The notes beneath the pieces were generated by a model. That model worked only from the letters and a program-made list of their open reading frames with translations, did no database searches and was not told the origin of the DNA. Below are positions 17,664-26,692 of a stretch of DNA of 64,000 nt, piece after piece (position 1 is the first letter of the stretch; each line of letters opens with the position of its first letter). The stretch covers positions 23,519 through 87,518 of the forward strand of contig CAZEWG010000009.1 in NCBI GenBank assembly GCA_964514485.1, given 5' to 3'. Both the position numbers and the translations under genes were made by a program. This DNA is from JAEZAA01 sp964514485. Its GTDB lineage: Bacteria; Pseudomonadota; Gammaproteobacteria; Pseudomonadales; Oleiphilaceae.

Positions 17664-19811
17664 TTAGCCAAAAAACTTCTTGCCGGATTTGGCCATTTCA
17701 CGCATCCCCTCAGTCGGGTGATACAGGGGGCCAAGGTCAGCGTATTTGTCTGCCAGCTTGCAGAACTCGTCGAGCCCGATCGAATCGATGTAACGGAGCG
17801 CGCCGCCGCGGAATGGAGGGAAGCCGATACCAAAGATCAAGCCCATATCCGCTTCAGCCGGAGTTTCCACAATGCCATCTTCCAGACAGCGAACGGTTTC
17901 GATGCACAGAGGAATCATCATCCGCTCGATGATGGTCTGATCGTCGAACTCGCCATTGCCGCTAACCACAGGCTTCAGCATCTCGTAGACAGCAGGATCG
18001 CTGATCTTCTTCGGCTTGCCTTTCTTGTCGGTTTCATACTTGTAGAAACCTTCATTGCTCTTCTGGCCCAGACGCTTGGCTTCGAACATAACGTCGATTG
18101 CAGTGGTGCCTTCGTGCTTCATGCGCTCAGGGAAACCTTCAGCCATCACGTCGCCCGCGTGCTTGGCGGTGTCCATGCCCACAACGTCGAGCAGGTACGC
18201 CGGGCCCATCGGCCAGCCGAAACGCTCCATGACTTTATCGACTTTCTGGAAGTCGGCGCCATCACGCACCAGACCAATAAAGCCACCAAAGTACGGGAAC
18301 AGTACCCGGTTAACCAGGAAGCCCGGGCAGTCGTTGACCACAATCGGGGTCTTGCCCATCGCTTTGGCATAAGCAACGGTGGTGGCGATTGCGCGCTCGC
18401 TGGATTTCTCGCCGCGGATAACTTCCACCAGGGGCATCATGTGCACCGGGTTGAAGAAGTGCATACCGCAGAAGTTTTCCGGACGCTTCAGATTCTTCGC
18501 CAGCAGGTTAACGGAAATGGTGGAGGTGTTGGTGGTGATGATCGCATCTTCACGAACCACGTCTTCCACTTCACGCAGAACAATGTCTTTAACTTTCGGG
18601 TTCTCAACAACGGCTTCAACAACCAGGTCAACCGTTTTGAAGTCACCGTAGCTCAGCGTCGGAACAATACGGTTCAGAACGTCTGCCATTTCGTCGGCCT
18701 TCATACGGCCTTTTTCGACGCGGCGAGCCAGCAGTTTTTTGGCTTCGTTCAGACCGGTGTCGATACCCGCCTGAGCGATATCCTTCATCAGGATCGGGGT
18801 GCCTTTCAGTGCGGACTGGTAAGCCACACCGCCACCCATGATACCCGCACCCAGTACAGCGGCCTGCTTCACAGGGCTGGCCTTGGGCTCCAGATCCTTG
18901 GCTTTTTTCTTCAGCTCCTGATCATTCAGGAACAGACCCACCAGGCTGGCAGCAACGCTGGTTTTCGCCATTTTGGCAAAGCCTTTGGCTTCAACTTCCA
19001 GCGCCTTGTCACGGGACATACCGGCATGCTTTTGCATGGTTTTGATGGCTTCAACAGGCGCCGGATAGTTGGGGCCCGCTTGGCCAGCAACGAAGCCCTT
19101 CGCAGTTTCGAAGGTCATCATGCTTTCCATCTGGTTCAGCTTCAGCTTGCTGGTTTTTTCTTCACGACGTGCTTTGTAGTCGATCTTGCCAGCAATGCAC
19201 TGCTTCAGCAGGTCAAGAGCAGCGGCTTGCAGCTTGTCGGGAGCGACAACTGCATCAACAGCACCGTCTTTCAGTGCGTTTTCAGGACGCTTTTCGCCGC
19301 CGGCACAGATCCACTCAATGGCGTTATCCGCACCGATCAGACGGGACAGACGAACGGTTCCGCCGAAGCCCGGGAAGATACCCAGCTTGACTTCAGGCAG
19401 GCCAACTTTCGCCTTGGTGGACATAACGCGATAGTCTGTTGCCAGACACATTTCGAAACCACCACCCAGCGCAATGCCATTGATAGCGGTCACTGTGGGG
19501 AATGGGAGGTCTTCAATATCGCTGAAGATAGAGTTGGCTTGCAGGTTGTTTGCAACCAGATCTTCCTCGGAACCCGCGAAGAGTTCCGTGAACTCGGTGA
19601 TGTCCGCGCCAACGATGAAGCAATCTTTGCTGCTGGTAACCATCAGACCCTTGATGCTGGAATCTGATTTCAGCTTATCTGCAGCCTCTCGCAGTTCTGA
19701 CAATGTCAGTCTGTTGAACTTGTTTACCGATTCACCTTTCAGATCGAAATCCAGCTGTGCGATGCCGTCTTCAATCTTCTTAACCGTGATGGCTTTACCT
19801 TCGTAAATCAT
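17664..19811 (-). CDS. fadB: Fatty acid oxidation complex alpha subunit (enoyl-CoA hydratase / 3-hydroxyacyl-CoA dehydrogenase)
   Basis: Multifunctional alpha subunit of aerobic beta-oxidation. It has 715 residues from the ATG at 19811, with MIYEGKAITV as in Pseudomonas homologues. The first 190 residues form a crotonase domain with the acyl-CoA oxyanion segment GIALGGGFEMCLATDYR and the GLPEVKLGIFPGFGG segment. An NAD-binding dehydrogenase starts near residue 314 with AVLGAGIMGGG and contains HFFNPVHMMPLVE. The C-terminal dehydrogenase repeats follow. It is first in the fadBA operon, preceded by a palindromic operator candidate. Confidence 0.98.
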   Translation of the reverse strand: MIYEGKAITVKKIEDGIAQLDFDLKGESVNKFNRLTLSELREAADKLKSDSSIKGLMVTSSKDCFIVGADITEFTELFAGSEEDLVANNLQANSIFSDIEDLPFPTVTAINGIALGGGFEMCLATDYRVMSTKAKVGLPEVKLGIFPGFGGTVRLSRLIGADNAIEWICAGGEKRPENALKDGAVDAVVAPDKLQAAALDLLKQCIAGKIDYKARREEKTSKLKLNQMESMMTFETAKGFVAGQAGPNYPAPVEAIKTMQKHAGMSRDKALEVEAKGFAKMAKTSVAASLVGLFLNDQELKKKAKDLEPKASPVKQAAVLGAGIMGGGVAYQSALKGTPILMKDIAQAGIDTGLNEAKKLLARRVEKGRMKADEMADVLNRIVPTLSYGDFKTVDLVVEAVVENPKVKDIVLREVEDVVREDAIITTNTSTISVNLLAKNLKRPENFCGMHFFNPVHMMPLVEVIRGEKSSERAIATTVAYAKAMGKTPIVVNDCPGFLVNRVLFPYFGGFIGLVRDGADFQKVDKVMERFGWPMGPAYLLDVVGMDTAKHAGDVMAEGFPERMKHEGTTAIDVMFEAKRLGQKSNEGFYKYETDKKGKPKKISDPAVYEMLKPVVSGNGEFDDQTIIERMMIPLCIETVRCLEDGIVETPAEADMGLIFGIGFPPFRGGALRYIDSIGLDEFCKLADKYADLGPLYHPTEGMREMAKSGKKFFG

Positions 19812-20311
19812 CAACTGATCTCCAAGCTATAAGTAGCACTGAATTCAAAGTCGGTAGCTACGACGTTCGATGGACAAAACGTAGAGCGCGACCCCCCATC
19901 CACTGAGCTCCGGACAGAAATATGAACATTATTTGGACAAGTCCAAAATTCATACGCTCGTTTGAATTAGGTGTGCCCACCATGAAAAAAAACCAAGCAT
20001 TTGTCAATTACTTCCGCTTGTTTTTTCACATGGACCGCTGGGAAAGACTCACTAAAAGCCGGCATTAGCCATCGCGATCAAGCCGTTAAGACCGGTTACC
20101 CACTTGGGGCTGAAGATGAAAAAGCCTTTAGCTTTGATCAATACCCAGTCAAATCACACCAGAAGAACTTTGACTTTAGCCGTATCTACGCCTAACGTGA
20201 TAACACAACCCTTTGTGTTCCAAATGGTTAAGGACTCGAGTCAAGAATCAAATCTTGGCACAATGCTATCCCGTTCCAAACACTCAAGAATAATAAGTAT
20301 TGGAGGCAAAC
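19812..20311. other. 500-bp divergent intergenic region (fadB / exported protein gene)
   Basis: This region holds the fadBA promoter side, including the palindrome at 19932-19947. No gene is supported. Open frames at 20001-20195 and 20104-20337 lack a good start, and the second would run into the next gene's start. A GGAGG ribosome site at 20302-20306 serves the exported protein. Confidence 0.5.
19932..19947. promoter_or_regulatory. Palindromic operator candidate of fadBA
   Basis: A perfect inverted repeat TTTGGAC-AA-GTCCAAA lies about 120 bp upstream of fadB. On the minus strand it overlaps a possible -35 (TTGGAC) that stands 16 bases before CATATT. Placement over a promoter suggests a repressor site, plausibly for fatty-acid control. 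The sequence does not match the E. coli FadR consensus, and no regulator gene is adjacent. Confidence 0.4.
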
Positions 20312-21139
20312 ATGAGTTTCCCCGGGATCATCCGTAGCATCCTCCTGTCTTTTTCACTGATGGCCGGCTTTCTCATATCCCCCCTGGCCCAGGCTCTCAC
20401 TCAGCAACAGGCGGACGATCTACTGTCAACACTGCACAAAATGAGTGTCGATTCCTACCTGGCCATCAATGCCTACTACAGCTTCGCCAACAGCGGTGGA
20501 GACAAAAGTGTCGCACAGGACGCCAACAACACCATCAACCGCCTCGACAGCCTGCTGGATCAGCTCAACAAAGCGCCCGGCGCCAGTGAAGTCCAGGAAA
20601 ACCTCGCCAATATCAATACTCAGTGGGAACAATACCGCAAACTCCTGATCGCCAACATTCAAGACCTCATCAGCAAGGGCTATCCCGATTTGCGCCTGAT
20701 GGTGGACATGTCCCAAGCGAACCTGGACTTCATTGCCGGGTTAAGCGATACCGCCGCCACCATCAAGAAAAACAGCGACTATCAGCCCAACGAACTGCTT
20801 GAACTAGTCCGTGAAGCGACTCTGAAAATTGAGCAGATCATGACCGCGTATGCCGCCCGTACAGCCTCCAACGTGTCCCAAATCGCCCATGGTGCAGAAA
20901 CCGAAGAGCCGTTGAACGTGCTGGCCGAGCAATTTACTCAGCAACTGCAGAAACTACAGCAAAAAACTGCCGGCAACCGGGACACGGCCTCGGTGGTGGA
21001 CGACATCGCCACCAAGTGGAACTTCATCAAAGGTTCCTATATCAACTTTAACGAAAACAACGTCGCCTACATCGCCAACCTGTACTCCAAGCGAATCATT
21101 GAAGGCTTGCAGAATCTGGAAAGCGCCGCGCAGCTGTAA
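20312..21139 (+). CDS. Exported alpha-helical protein of unknown function
   Basis: I do not recognise this family. From the ATG at 20312 it has 275 residues, with GGAGG placed five bases upstream; an in-frame TTG at 20300 is less likely. A signal peptide is clear: hydrophobic FPGIIRSILLSFSLMAGFLI followed by a cut after AQA near residue 28. The mature part is rich in Gln, Asn, Leu and Ala with heptad-like spacing. It looks like a periplasmic helical bundle, somewhat like the sensor part of chemoreceptors, but there are no membrane or signalling domains. It is transcribed alone, convergent with the next gene, and its neighbourhood is conserved core genome. Confidence 0.75.
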   Translation: MSFPGIIRSILLSFSLMAGFLISPLAQALTQQQADDLLSTLHKMSVDSYLAINAYYSFANSGGDKSVAQDANNTINRLDSLLDQLNKAPGASEVQENLANINTQWEQYRKLLIANIQDLISKGYPDLRLMVDMSQANLDFIAGLSDTAATIKKNSDYQPNELLELVREATLKIEQIMTAYAARTASNVSQIAHGAETEEPLNVLAEQFTQQLQKLQQKTAGNRDTASVVDDIATKWNFIKGSYINFNENNVAYIANLYSKRIIEGLQNLESAAQL

Positions 21140-21147
21140 TCCCAAAC

Positions 21148-21177
21148 CGCCACCCTGTTTCGGCGGGGTGGCGGCGG
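21148..21177. terminator. Hairpin between convergent genes
   Basis: A 9-bp G+C stem (CCGCCACCC with GGGTGGCGG) lies between the stops of the exported protein and the convergent membrane protein. On the minus strand it is followed only by TTTGGG, on the plus strand by CGGTTGTTTC. It is a weak terminator in both directions. Confidence 0.5.
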
Positions 21178-21190
21178 TTGTTTCCCTTCA

Positions 21191-21661
21191 TCAGTACTGA
21201 CTCAGCTTCTTCAACGTATCGATTGCTCCCATCAGGCCTTCCGCATCGCAGCCCTCAAACCAGAAAAAGCTATATTTCTGATCTCTTCGACACCACATTA
21301 ATAAATCCGCGGGCAGCTTCTCCCACTCCACCAGTGCCATAGCCGGATGAGATGCCTCCAACCGCTGGCTCTCTTTCTGAGGAATGCTGATGCCTCCAGG
21401 CCGAACGATGTCCCACCGGCCACCCTTGGCCTCTTCCCGAAACAGGTAGTACTCCATCAGAACGCCCCTTTCGGTGACATCAATCTGCCATTCAGCCATT
21501 TCGTCTCGGGCCTCACGCACCTTAAGTCCGTGGGAAAAAGCCAACTGGCGTAATTTCATCCGTCGTCGCTCGGCGGGAGTCGGCAGCAGCCACCAGAGCG
21601 ACCCGATCATCGCCAACAGCACCAGAACCATTACCGTAATTGCCACCGCCATCGAAGCCAT
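21191..21661 (-). CDS. Hypothetical membrane-anchored protein
   Basis: The 156-residue protein has a single N-terminal membrane helix (residues 4-27, rich in Val, Met and Leu). A basic patch follows (TPAERRRMKLRQLA), so the C-terminal 125 residues probably face the cytoplasm. The soluble part has many Trp residues (EWQIDV, WDIVRPG, EWEKLP, WCRRDQKYSFFWF) but no motif I can assign. An AAGGGAG ribosome site supports the ATG. It sits between fadB and the universal stress protein gene, where I recall unnamed genes in Pseudomonas as well. No function is proposed. Confidence 0.75.
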   Translation of the reverse strand: MASMAVAITVMVLVLLAMIGSLWWLLPTPAERRRMKLRQLAFSHGLKVREARDEMAEWQIDVTERGVLMEYYLFREEAKGGRWDIVRPGGISIPQKESQRLEASHPAMALVEWEKLPADLLMWCRRDQKYSFFWFEGCDAEGLMGAIDTLKKLSQY

Positions 21662-21934
21662 GTCTCCCTTGGATTAGTTCATCGAAAATCGTGCAATGTT
21701 CATCCCACTCCACACCCTCTGGTGAGAGATATCCGCCCCGCACTCATCAGCGCCAGGCGATTGCCCTACGCCGTCATCCCCTCAAGTGTTGCGGGGCAAC
21801 CTCAGTGAGAAGCCCACATTACTTGCAAACTCCTAGCTAAAAAGGCATTGAAATCCGTATCCTTAGATATGCATCAAGGTTATCACGAGATCATACCGTA
21901 GACTGTATCCACCATCTCAGCGAAGGGTACTTGC

Positions 21935-22369
21935 ATGAACGAATATTCCCACATCCTGGTGGCCTTGGATCTAACCAGCGATTCCAAACAGATCATTGAC
22001 CGGGCCTATGCACAGGCACAACTGAACAAAGCCCGCCTCAGCCTCATTCACGTGCTCGAGCCGTTGGGCTACGCCTACGGCGGTGATATCCCCATGGATC
22101 TGACAGAGGTTCAGAATCAGCTCGACCAGCATACCCACAAACAGTTGAAGGCGCTGGCCGCTGATATTGGACTAGGTGAAGAGCACACCCATGTGTTGAT
22201 TGGACGACCTGAAACAGAAATCCATCGCTTTGCGGATGAGAACGGTGTCGATCTGATTGTGGTGGGCAGCCACGGCCGCCATGGCCTGCAGCTGCTCCTG
22301 GGCTCCACGTCGTCGGCGACCTTGCACCGCGCCAACTGTGATGTGCTGGCCGTACGGATTAAGAGCTAA
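21935..22369 (+). CDS. Universal stress protein (UspA family)
   Basis: Small cytoplasmic stress protein of 144 residues with the single-domain Usp fold. The N-terminal HILVALDLTSDS strand-loop and the C-terminal ATP-binding pattern G-x2-G-x9-G-S/T (GSHGRHGLQLLLGSTS, about residues 113-128) are both intact, so this is the nucleotide-binding class. AAGGG precedes the ATG. It is apparently monocistronic, with a 270-bp upstream region in which I see no convincing promoter hexamers. Its exact physiological trigger cannot be read from the sequence. Confidence 0.92.
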   Translation: MNEYSHILVALDLTSDSKQIIDRAYAQAQLNKARLSLIHVLEPLGYAYGGDIPMDLTEVQNQLDQHTHKQLKALAADIGLGEEHTHVLIGRPETEIHRFADENGVDLIVVGSHGRHGLQLLLGSTSSATLHRANCDVLAVRIKS

Positions 22370-22403
22370 GCTCCGCCAGCGCACGGGTAACCCACGCCCC
22401 ACT

Positions 22404-23108
22404 CTAAAGCTGGGGCGCGTTCCAGTCTCCGGCCTCAAAGGAATGGCGCAACTTCTGTAGCTGGGCTTCCAGAGAGAATGTCACACTCGAGGCCATCGAG
22501 AAGAAGCTCAGCAATGCCTTGAGGTTGGCGTCCTGTTCGCAGGCGGTATGAATGCGCTGCCACAACGCCTGATTCACCAACTGCAGCTGACGGTTACGCT
22601 CCACCAGTCCTTTCAGATCCCAGTCCGGTTTGCCGCCTGCACGATACGCAAAATATTGCTGAACCAGATAAATCGAGACCGAGCGAAGAATAAACTCATC
22701 ATTCGTGGCAAATGGCATATGGTGAATAGCCATCGGGCGCAATTCGGACAGCAGCGGACAGTCGCTTGTGGCCATAACCAGGCCCAGCAGGGATCTCAGC
22801 GCCTCTTCCAGCCCCGTCCGTTTGCTATAGGAGCGCTCCCGGGTGCTGACAATCACCTCTACTTTCTGAAAGGCGGGCTGGTTTTTAAAGCTCTCCACAT
22901 AGGGCTCAAGATCCACCGCAACCGGGCAGTCGGTCACTCCTTGGCCCGCCAGCGGACAGTTGCTGCAACGGCAATGATCCAAGCGTACCCAGTCAGCCTT
23001 GGCTTCCTTTGGCCGTGCGCCACCGTCATCCTCCGCGTCGCGCTCGGTATCAACAACAAACTCCTGGGTTTTGCCGTCTGCAAAGCGAAATTCATACTTC
23101 ACTTTCAT
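22404..23108 (-). CDS. Conserved hypothetical protein with an N-terminal cysteine motif
   Basis: The 234-residue soluble protein has no signal peptide. Residues 1-25 form a short beta-rich strand pair (KVKYEFRFADGKTQEFVVD). A compact His45/Cys46/Cys48/Cys51 group with Cys61 (DHCRCSNCPL then DCPV) follows, which looks like a metal or Fe-S site. Residues 90-234 are mostly helical. The family is a domain of unknown function, and I cannot give a number with confidence. It lies between the usp gene and uup, convergent with usp. The 255 bp upstream of it hold nothing recognisable. Confidence 0.75.
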   Translation of the reverse strand: MKVKYEFRFADGKTQEFVVDTERDAEDDGGARPKEAKADWVRLDHCRCSNCPLAGQGVTDCPVAVDLEPYVESFKNQPAFQKVEVIVSTRERSYSKRTGLEEALRSLLGLVMATSDCPLLSELRPMAIHHMPFATNDEFILRSVSIYLVQQYFAYRAGGKPDWDLKGLVERNRQLQLVNQALWQRIHTACEQDANLKALLSFFSMASSVTFSLEAQLQKLRHSFEAGDWNAPQL

Positions 23109-23363
23109 ATAGATTTTCGACCACCTTCTCTTACAACGGTCAGAAAAAATTAAAGCGCTTGATAATCAGAAAGTTGCTGTCAGCAGTGCATTCTGGGCGG
23201 CCAGAACCGCCTGACAGGCAAGCTTCCTAAGTGTAGACCAACTTAGCACTTGTAACGTGAACAGTTGCCACTTTTATGCAGCGCCTGAGGCCGAACTGAA
23301 CGACAACCAGAGAGCCAGCTCCTCCGTCAAACCAGGAAGCGAAGGAACTCCCCCACCGAAGCG

Positions 23364-25274
23364 CTATTGCATGGATTCCAACTCCACCCAGCGTTCCATG
23401 GCCTCATTCAGCTCTTGTTCCAAAGCGGTCACCAGTTCGAGGGTCTGGGTGACCAAAACAGGATCGCCGGCATAAAAGTCCGGCTGCGATATTTTCTCTT
23501 GCAGCTCGGCCTGACGGTTTTCAAGCTCTTCAATCCGAGCGGGCAACTGCTCCAGCTCCCGCTGCAACTTGTAACTCAGCTTTTTACGGGGCGCGGCGTC
23601 GGCCTTTTCTTTGATGGGGGCTTCAGCAGCAGGCTTAGGTGTTGGCTGCTCCACGGGTGCGGATGATGATTGCGTGAGACTGTCAAACCCTCCCCCTTGG
23701 CGTATCCAGTCATCAAAGCCCCCCACATACTCCTGCACCTGGCCGTTTCCGGTAAACACGATGGTGCTGGTAGCCACGTTATTGAGAAACTCCCGGTCAT
23801 GGCTCACCAGCAACACGGTCCCCTTAAAATCCAGCAGGATGCCTTCCAACAACTCCAGAGTTTCAATATCCAGGTCGTTGGTCGGTTCGTCCAGGACCAG
23901 GGTATTGGCGGGTTTGCTGAATAGCTTCGCCAGCAACAGGCGATTGGTTTCACCGCCCGACAGGGCCTTCACCGGAGTACGCATGCGCTCCCGGGGAAAC
24001 AGGAAATCTTCCAGATAGGCAATCACGTGGCGCTGCTGACCGTTGAGCTCAATAAACTCCCGGCCGTCATCAATATTCTCCATGACGGTCTTTTCCGGGT
24101 CCAACTGGCCCCGAAGCTGGTCAAAATAGGCAACTTCCAAATTCGTGCCACGGCGGATGGTGCCGGAGGTCGGCTCCAACTGCCCAAGAATCAATTTGAG
24201 AAAGGTGGTTTTGCCCGCACCGTTTTTGCCGATCAGACCCACCCGGTCGCCCCGCATAATCACCCCGGAATAACTCCGGATGATTTCCGGTTGGCCGGGA
24301 TAAGCAAAGCCCATGTGCTCTGCCTCCACAACCAGCTTTCCTGACTGGCGGGCTTCCTCCAGACCAATCTGTGCCTTACCCTGCTGTTCCCGCCGCCGGG
24401 TCCGCTCGACTCGCAGACGCTCCAGCGCTCGTACCCGACCTTCGTTACGAGTGCGGCGGGCCTTGATGCCTTGTCGGATCCAGGCTTCTTCCTGAGCAAG
24501 CTTTTTGTCAAACAAGGCGTTATGACGCTCCTCCTCTGCCAGCAAGGCCTCTTTTTTCTCCAGGAAGCGGTCATAATCACCGGGCCAGGAGGTCAGCGCC
24601 CCACGATCCAGCTCCAACAATCGCGTTGCCATGCGCCGCATAAACGCACGGTCGTGGGTGATAAACAGCAAAGCGCCATTGAATTGCAGCAGCTGTTTTT
24701 CAAGCCAGTCAATGGCGGGGATATCCAGGTGGTTCGTGGGCTCGTCCAGCAACAAGATATCCGGCTCGGATACTAAAGCCCGGCCGAGCACCACCCGGCG
24801 GCGCCAGCCGCCGGACAGCTCCGACATTCGCTTCTCGCCCGGCAGCTCCAAGCGCTCGATGATATTCTCCACCTTCTGCTGCAGCGCCCAGCCATCCAAC
24901 GCCTCCAGCTTTTGCTGGACGATGCCCAAACGCTCCATATCAACCTGCTCTTTAAGGCTGAGCAAGTGATGGTATTCCTGCAAGTAACGACCGGCTTCCG
25001 GCAACCCTTCCGCCACCACATCGTAAACCAGACGCTCATCGGCATCGGGTAAGTCCTGGGGCAAGTAGCCGACCCGTATTCCCGGGTTAATCCAGATCTG
25101 CCCACTATCAGGAAGCTGGCGCCCCGTAATCAGACTCAGCAACGAGGATTTTCCGGCACCATTGCGACCAATCAAGCAGACTCGCTCAGCCTGCTCCAAG
25201 GTAAAAGAGGCGTCCTCCAGCAGGGGCTGCATGCCAAATGCCAAAGACACCTTGTCAAATCGTAACAAGCTCAT
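23364..25274 (-). CDS. uup: ABC-F family ATPase Uup
   Basis: Duplicated ATP-binding cassette protein without membrane segments, of the ABC-F class that acts on ribosomes or on branched DNA intermediates. It has 636 residues from the ATG at 25274, which has GGAGG nine bases upstream; an ATG eight codons earlier is less likely. The first cassette has GRNGAGKSSL, LSGGWRRR and LLLDEPTNHLD. The second has GKNGAGKTTF, LSGGETNR and LVLDEPTNDLD. An arginine-rich linker joins them. The C-terminal coiled coil (YKLQRELEQLPARIEELENR) is the Uup-type DNA-binding extension, which separates it from Ettu and YheS relatives. Confidence 0.93.
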   Translation of the reverse strand: MSLLRFDKVSLAFGMQPLLEDASFTLEQAERVCLIGRNGAGKSSLLSLITGRQLPDSGQIWINPGIRVGYLPQDLPDADERLVYDVVAEGLPEAGRYLQEYHHLLSLKEQVDMERLGIVQQKLEALDGWALQQKVENIIERLELPGEKRMSELSGGWRRRVVLGRALVSEPDILLLDEPTNHLDIPAIDWLEKQLLQFNGALLFITHDRAFMRRMATRLLELDRGALTSWPGDYDRFLEKKEALLAEEERHNALFDKKLAQEEAWIRQGIKARRTRNEGRVRALERLRVERTRRREQQGKAQIGLEEARQSGKLVVEAEHMGFAYPGQPEIIRSYSGVIMRGDRVGLIGKNGAGKTTFLKLILGQLEPTSGTIRRGTNLEVAYFDQLRGQLDPEKTVMENIDDGREFIELNGQQRHVIAYLEDFLFPRERMRTPVKALSGGETNRLLLAKLFSKPANTLVLDEPTNDLDIETLELLEGILLDFKGTVLLVSHDREFLNNVATSTIVFTGNGQVQEYVGGFDDWIRQGGGFDSLTQSSSAPVEQPTPKPAAEAPIKEKADAAPRKKLSYKLQRELEQLPARIEELENRQAELQEKISQPDFYAGDPVLVTQTLELVTALEQELNEAMERWVELESMQ

Positions 25275-25365
25275 TAAAACCACCCTCCAGGCAGCCATTT
25301 TTCTGTTTCAGATACCCTAACTTCAGGGTTGATAAGTTCAGCAGCAGACTGCCTGAAACAGAGGT

Positions 25366-26163
25366 TTAATCTACAGGCTCCAATACTTCCACGGTATCGC
25401 CAACACGCAAGAGGCCACCGCTGCGGTGCACCAGATTTTGCCCAAAGCACACACCAAACTCATTGCTCCGATAACTGGACAACGTCCGGTAGGGCTCCCC
25501 TTCCCGCTCACCCGTGACAGGATTGATATTGGGGATCACACAACGGGAACAGGGCTTGACCACTTCGAACTCGATCATGCCAATCCGTATCCGTCGCCAA
25601 CGGTCTTCGTCATAAGGCCCACCGCCCCGGATCACCAGATTGGGACGGAACCGCCGCATTTCCACCGGGTCTTTCAGTCGGCTATTGAGTTCGCCCAGCG
25701 ACTCTTCTGAAATCAACAAAAACGGGAAACCGTCGGCAAAACTGACCGGTTGTCGTCGGTCCAGATACTTGGGATTAATGGGACGAAAGGTTTCATCGGG
25801 CATATAGACCAAGCGGCATGGCACATCGAGGTATTGGCTAAACCAGTCCGCGGCAGCCTCTCCCCCATCCCAAGCCTCACACTGGTCCTTCCAAACCGTG
25901 ACCAGCATCGATGCCTCTCCGTCAGGACGAGCGACTGGCAGGGCGTTTCTGCCGGGTGCATGGAACTCTACGCCAAACTCGGTCAACACCACGTCGATCA
26001 AGGACATTCGGGGATACTTCCGCTGGGTCAGAAATTTCCCCTGTAGATCCACCAGCATCCAGCGGCGATCAAACTCCGGACCGAATACACCGACCCGACT
26101 GGCTGACACACTCAGACCCCGGCCTGATTTGAGCGGAAAAATATTGATTTGGGTTAACTGCAT
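25366..26163 (-). CDS. MOSC domain protein (YcbX / mARC-like molybdenum enzyme)
   Basis: Likely a molybdenum-cofactor enzyme that reduces N-hydroxylated compounds. The 265 residues from the ATG at 26163 contain the MOSC N-terminal beta-barrel (LTQINIFPLKSGRG) and the MOSC domain with RPNLVIRGG. The conserved Cys that ligates Mo lies in KPCSRCVIPNINPVTGE. The frame continues upstream to a TTG, but that would add a hydrophobic stretch foreign to the family. Unlike E. coli YcbX, I see no C-terminal 2Fe-2S ferredoxin domain, since the protein stops after the MOSC domain. An external electron donor would be needed. Confidence 0.88.
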   Translation of the reverse strand: MQLTQINIFPLKSGRGLSVSASRVGVFGPEFDRRWMLVDLQGKFLTQRKYPRMSLIDVVLTEFGVEFHAPGRNALPVARPDGEASMLVTVWKDQCEAWDGGEAAADWFSQYLDVPCRLVYMPDETFRPINPKYLDRRQPVSFADGFPFLLISEESLGELNSRLKDPVEMRRFRPNLVIRGGGPYDEDRWRRIRIGMIEFEVVKPCSRCVIPNINPVTGEREGEPYRTLSSYRSNEFGVCFGQNLVHRSGGLLRVGDTVEVLEPVD

Positions 26164-26427
26164 ACCAGCACTCAGCACCGAAGGGAATGACACAAGAAGC
26201 AAAGCCAGAAGATGCAAACCCGCTTTAGATCGGCCCAAACTGGACGGATTAGCAGTAAATCAAACGGTTATCTGCATCAGCGAATGTCGGCCATGATAAC
26301 CCGAAACCGCCCTGTCAGCACATGGCAAGCACGTACGGATAGCAGCATCGAGCCAAATAATGGCGACAACAAAGATGTTTGGCTTTAAAAATAGATACGA
26401 GGGAAATTAACAAGAGAAGAAGGAGTT

Positions 26428-26503
<76 letters not shown>

Positions 26504-26546
26504 TTTGAGAAGCTTTTCGTCAGTGCTTGTCTAACGAAGTGGGCGC

Positions 26547-26575
26547 ATTATACGAACCGTTTTTTGCCGACGCAA
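26547..26575 (-). promoter_or_regulatory. Promoter of tRNA-Gly
   Basis: The minus strand has TTGCGT (26570-26575), 17 bases, then a perfect TATAAT (26547-26552), with a G+C-rich GCGCCC discriminator typical of stringently controlled stable RNA. It lies 44 bp before the tRNA. Confidence 0.75.
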
Positions 26576-26628
26576 GCCCTAGTTGCGAAAAATCTTCAAT
26601 TTTCTCTAAGACACTGTTACAAAAGACA

Positions 26629-26676
26629 TTGAGAGGCGGGAAACCGGCCAAATTATCGCCAACTCCCGCCTCTCAA
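26629..26676 (-). repeat. Perfect 12-bp inverted repeat after the TetR gene
   Basis: TTGAGAGGCGGG (26629-26640) and CCCGCCTCTCAA (26665-26676) flank 24 bases, 16 bp after the TetR stop. A strong stem but no clean U-run; probably a 3'-end or terminator structure. Confidence 0.6.
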
Positions 26677-26692
26677 CAACCTCGTCAAACCG

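Noticed and set aside
17718..19667. 649-codon open frame on the plus strand opposite fadB
   Set aside because: Shadow frame of fadB with His/Gln-rich nonsense composition and no ribosome site.
19982..20068. 28-codon frame starting MKKNQAFVNYF
   Set aside because: Too short to judge, no conserved context; kept as noise.
20104..20337. 77-codon plus-strand frame before the exported protein gene
   Set aside because: Overlaps the next gene's start, begins with TTG or a weak ATG, low-complexity sequence without motifs.
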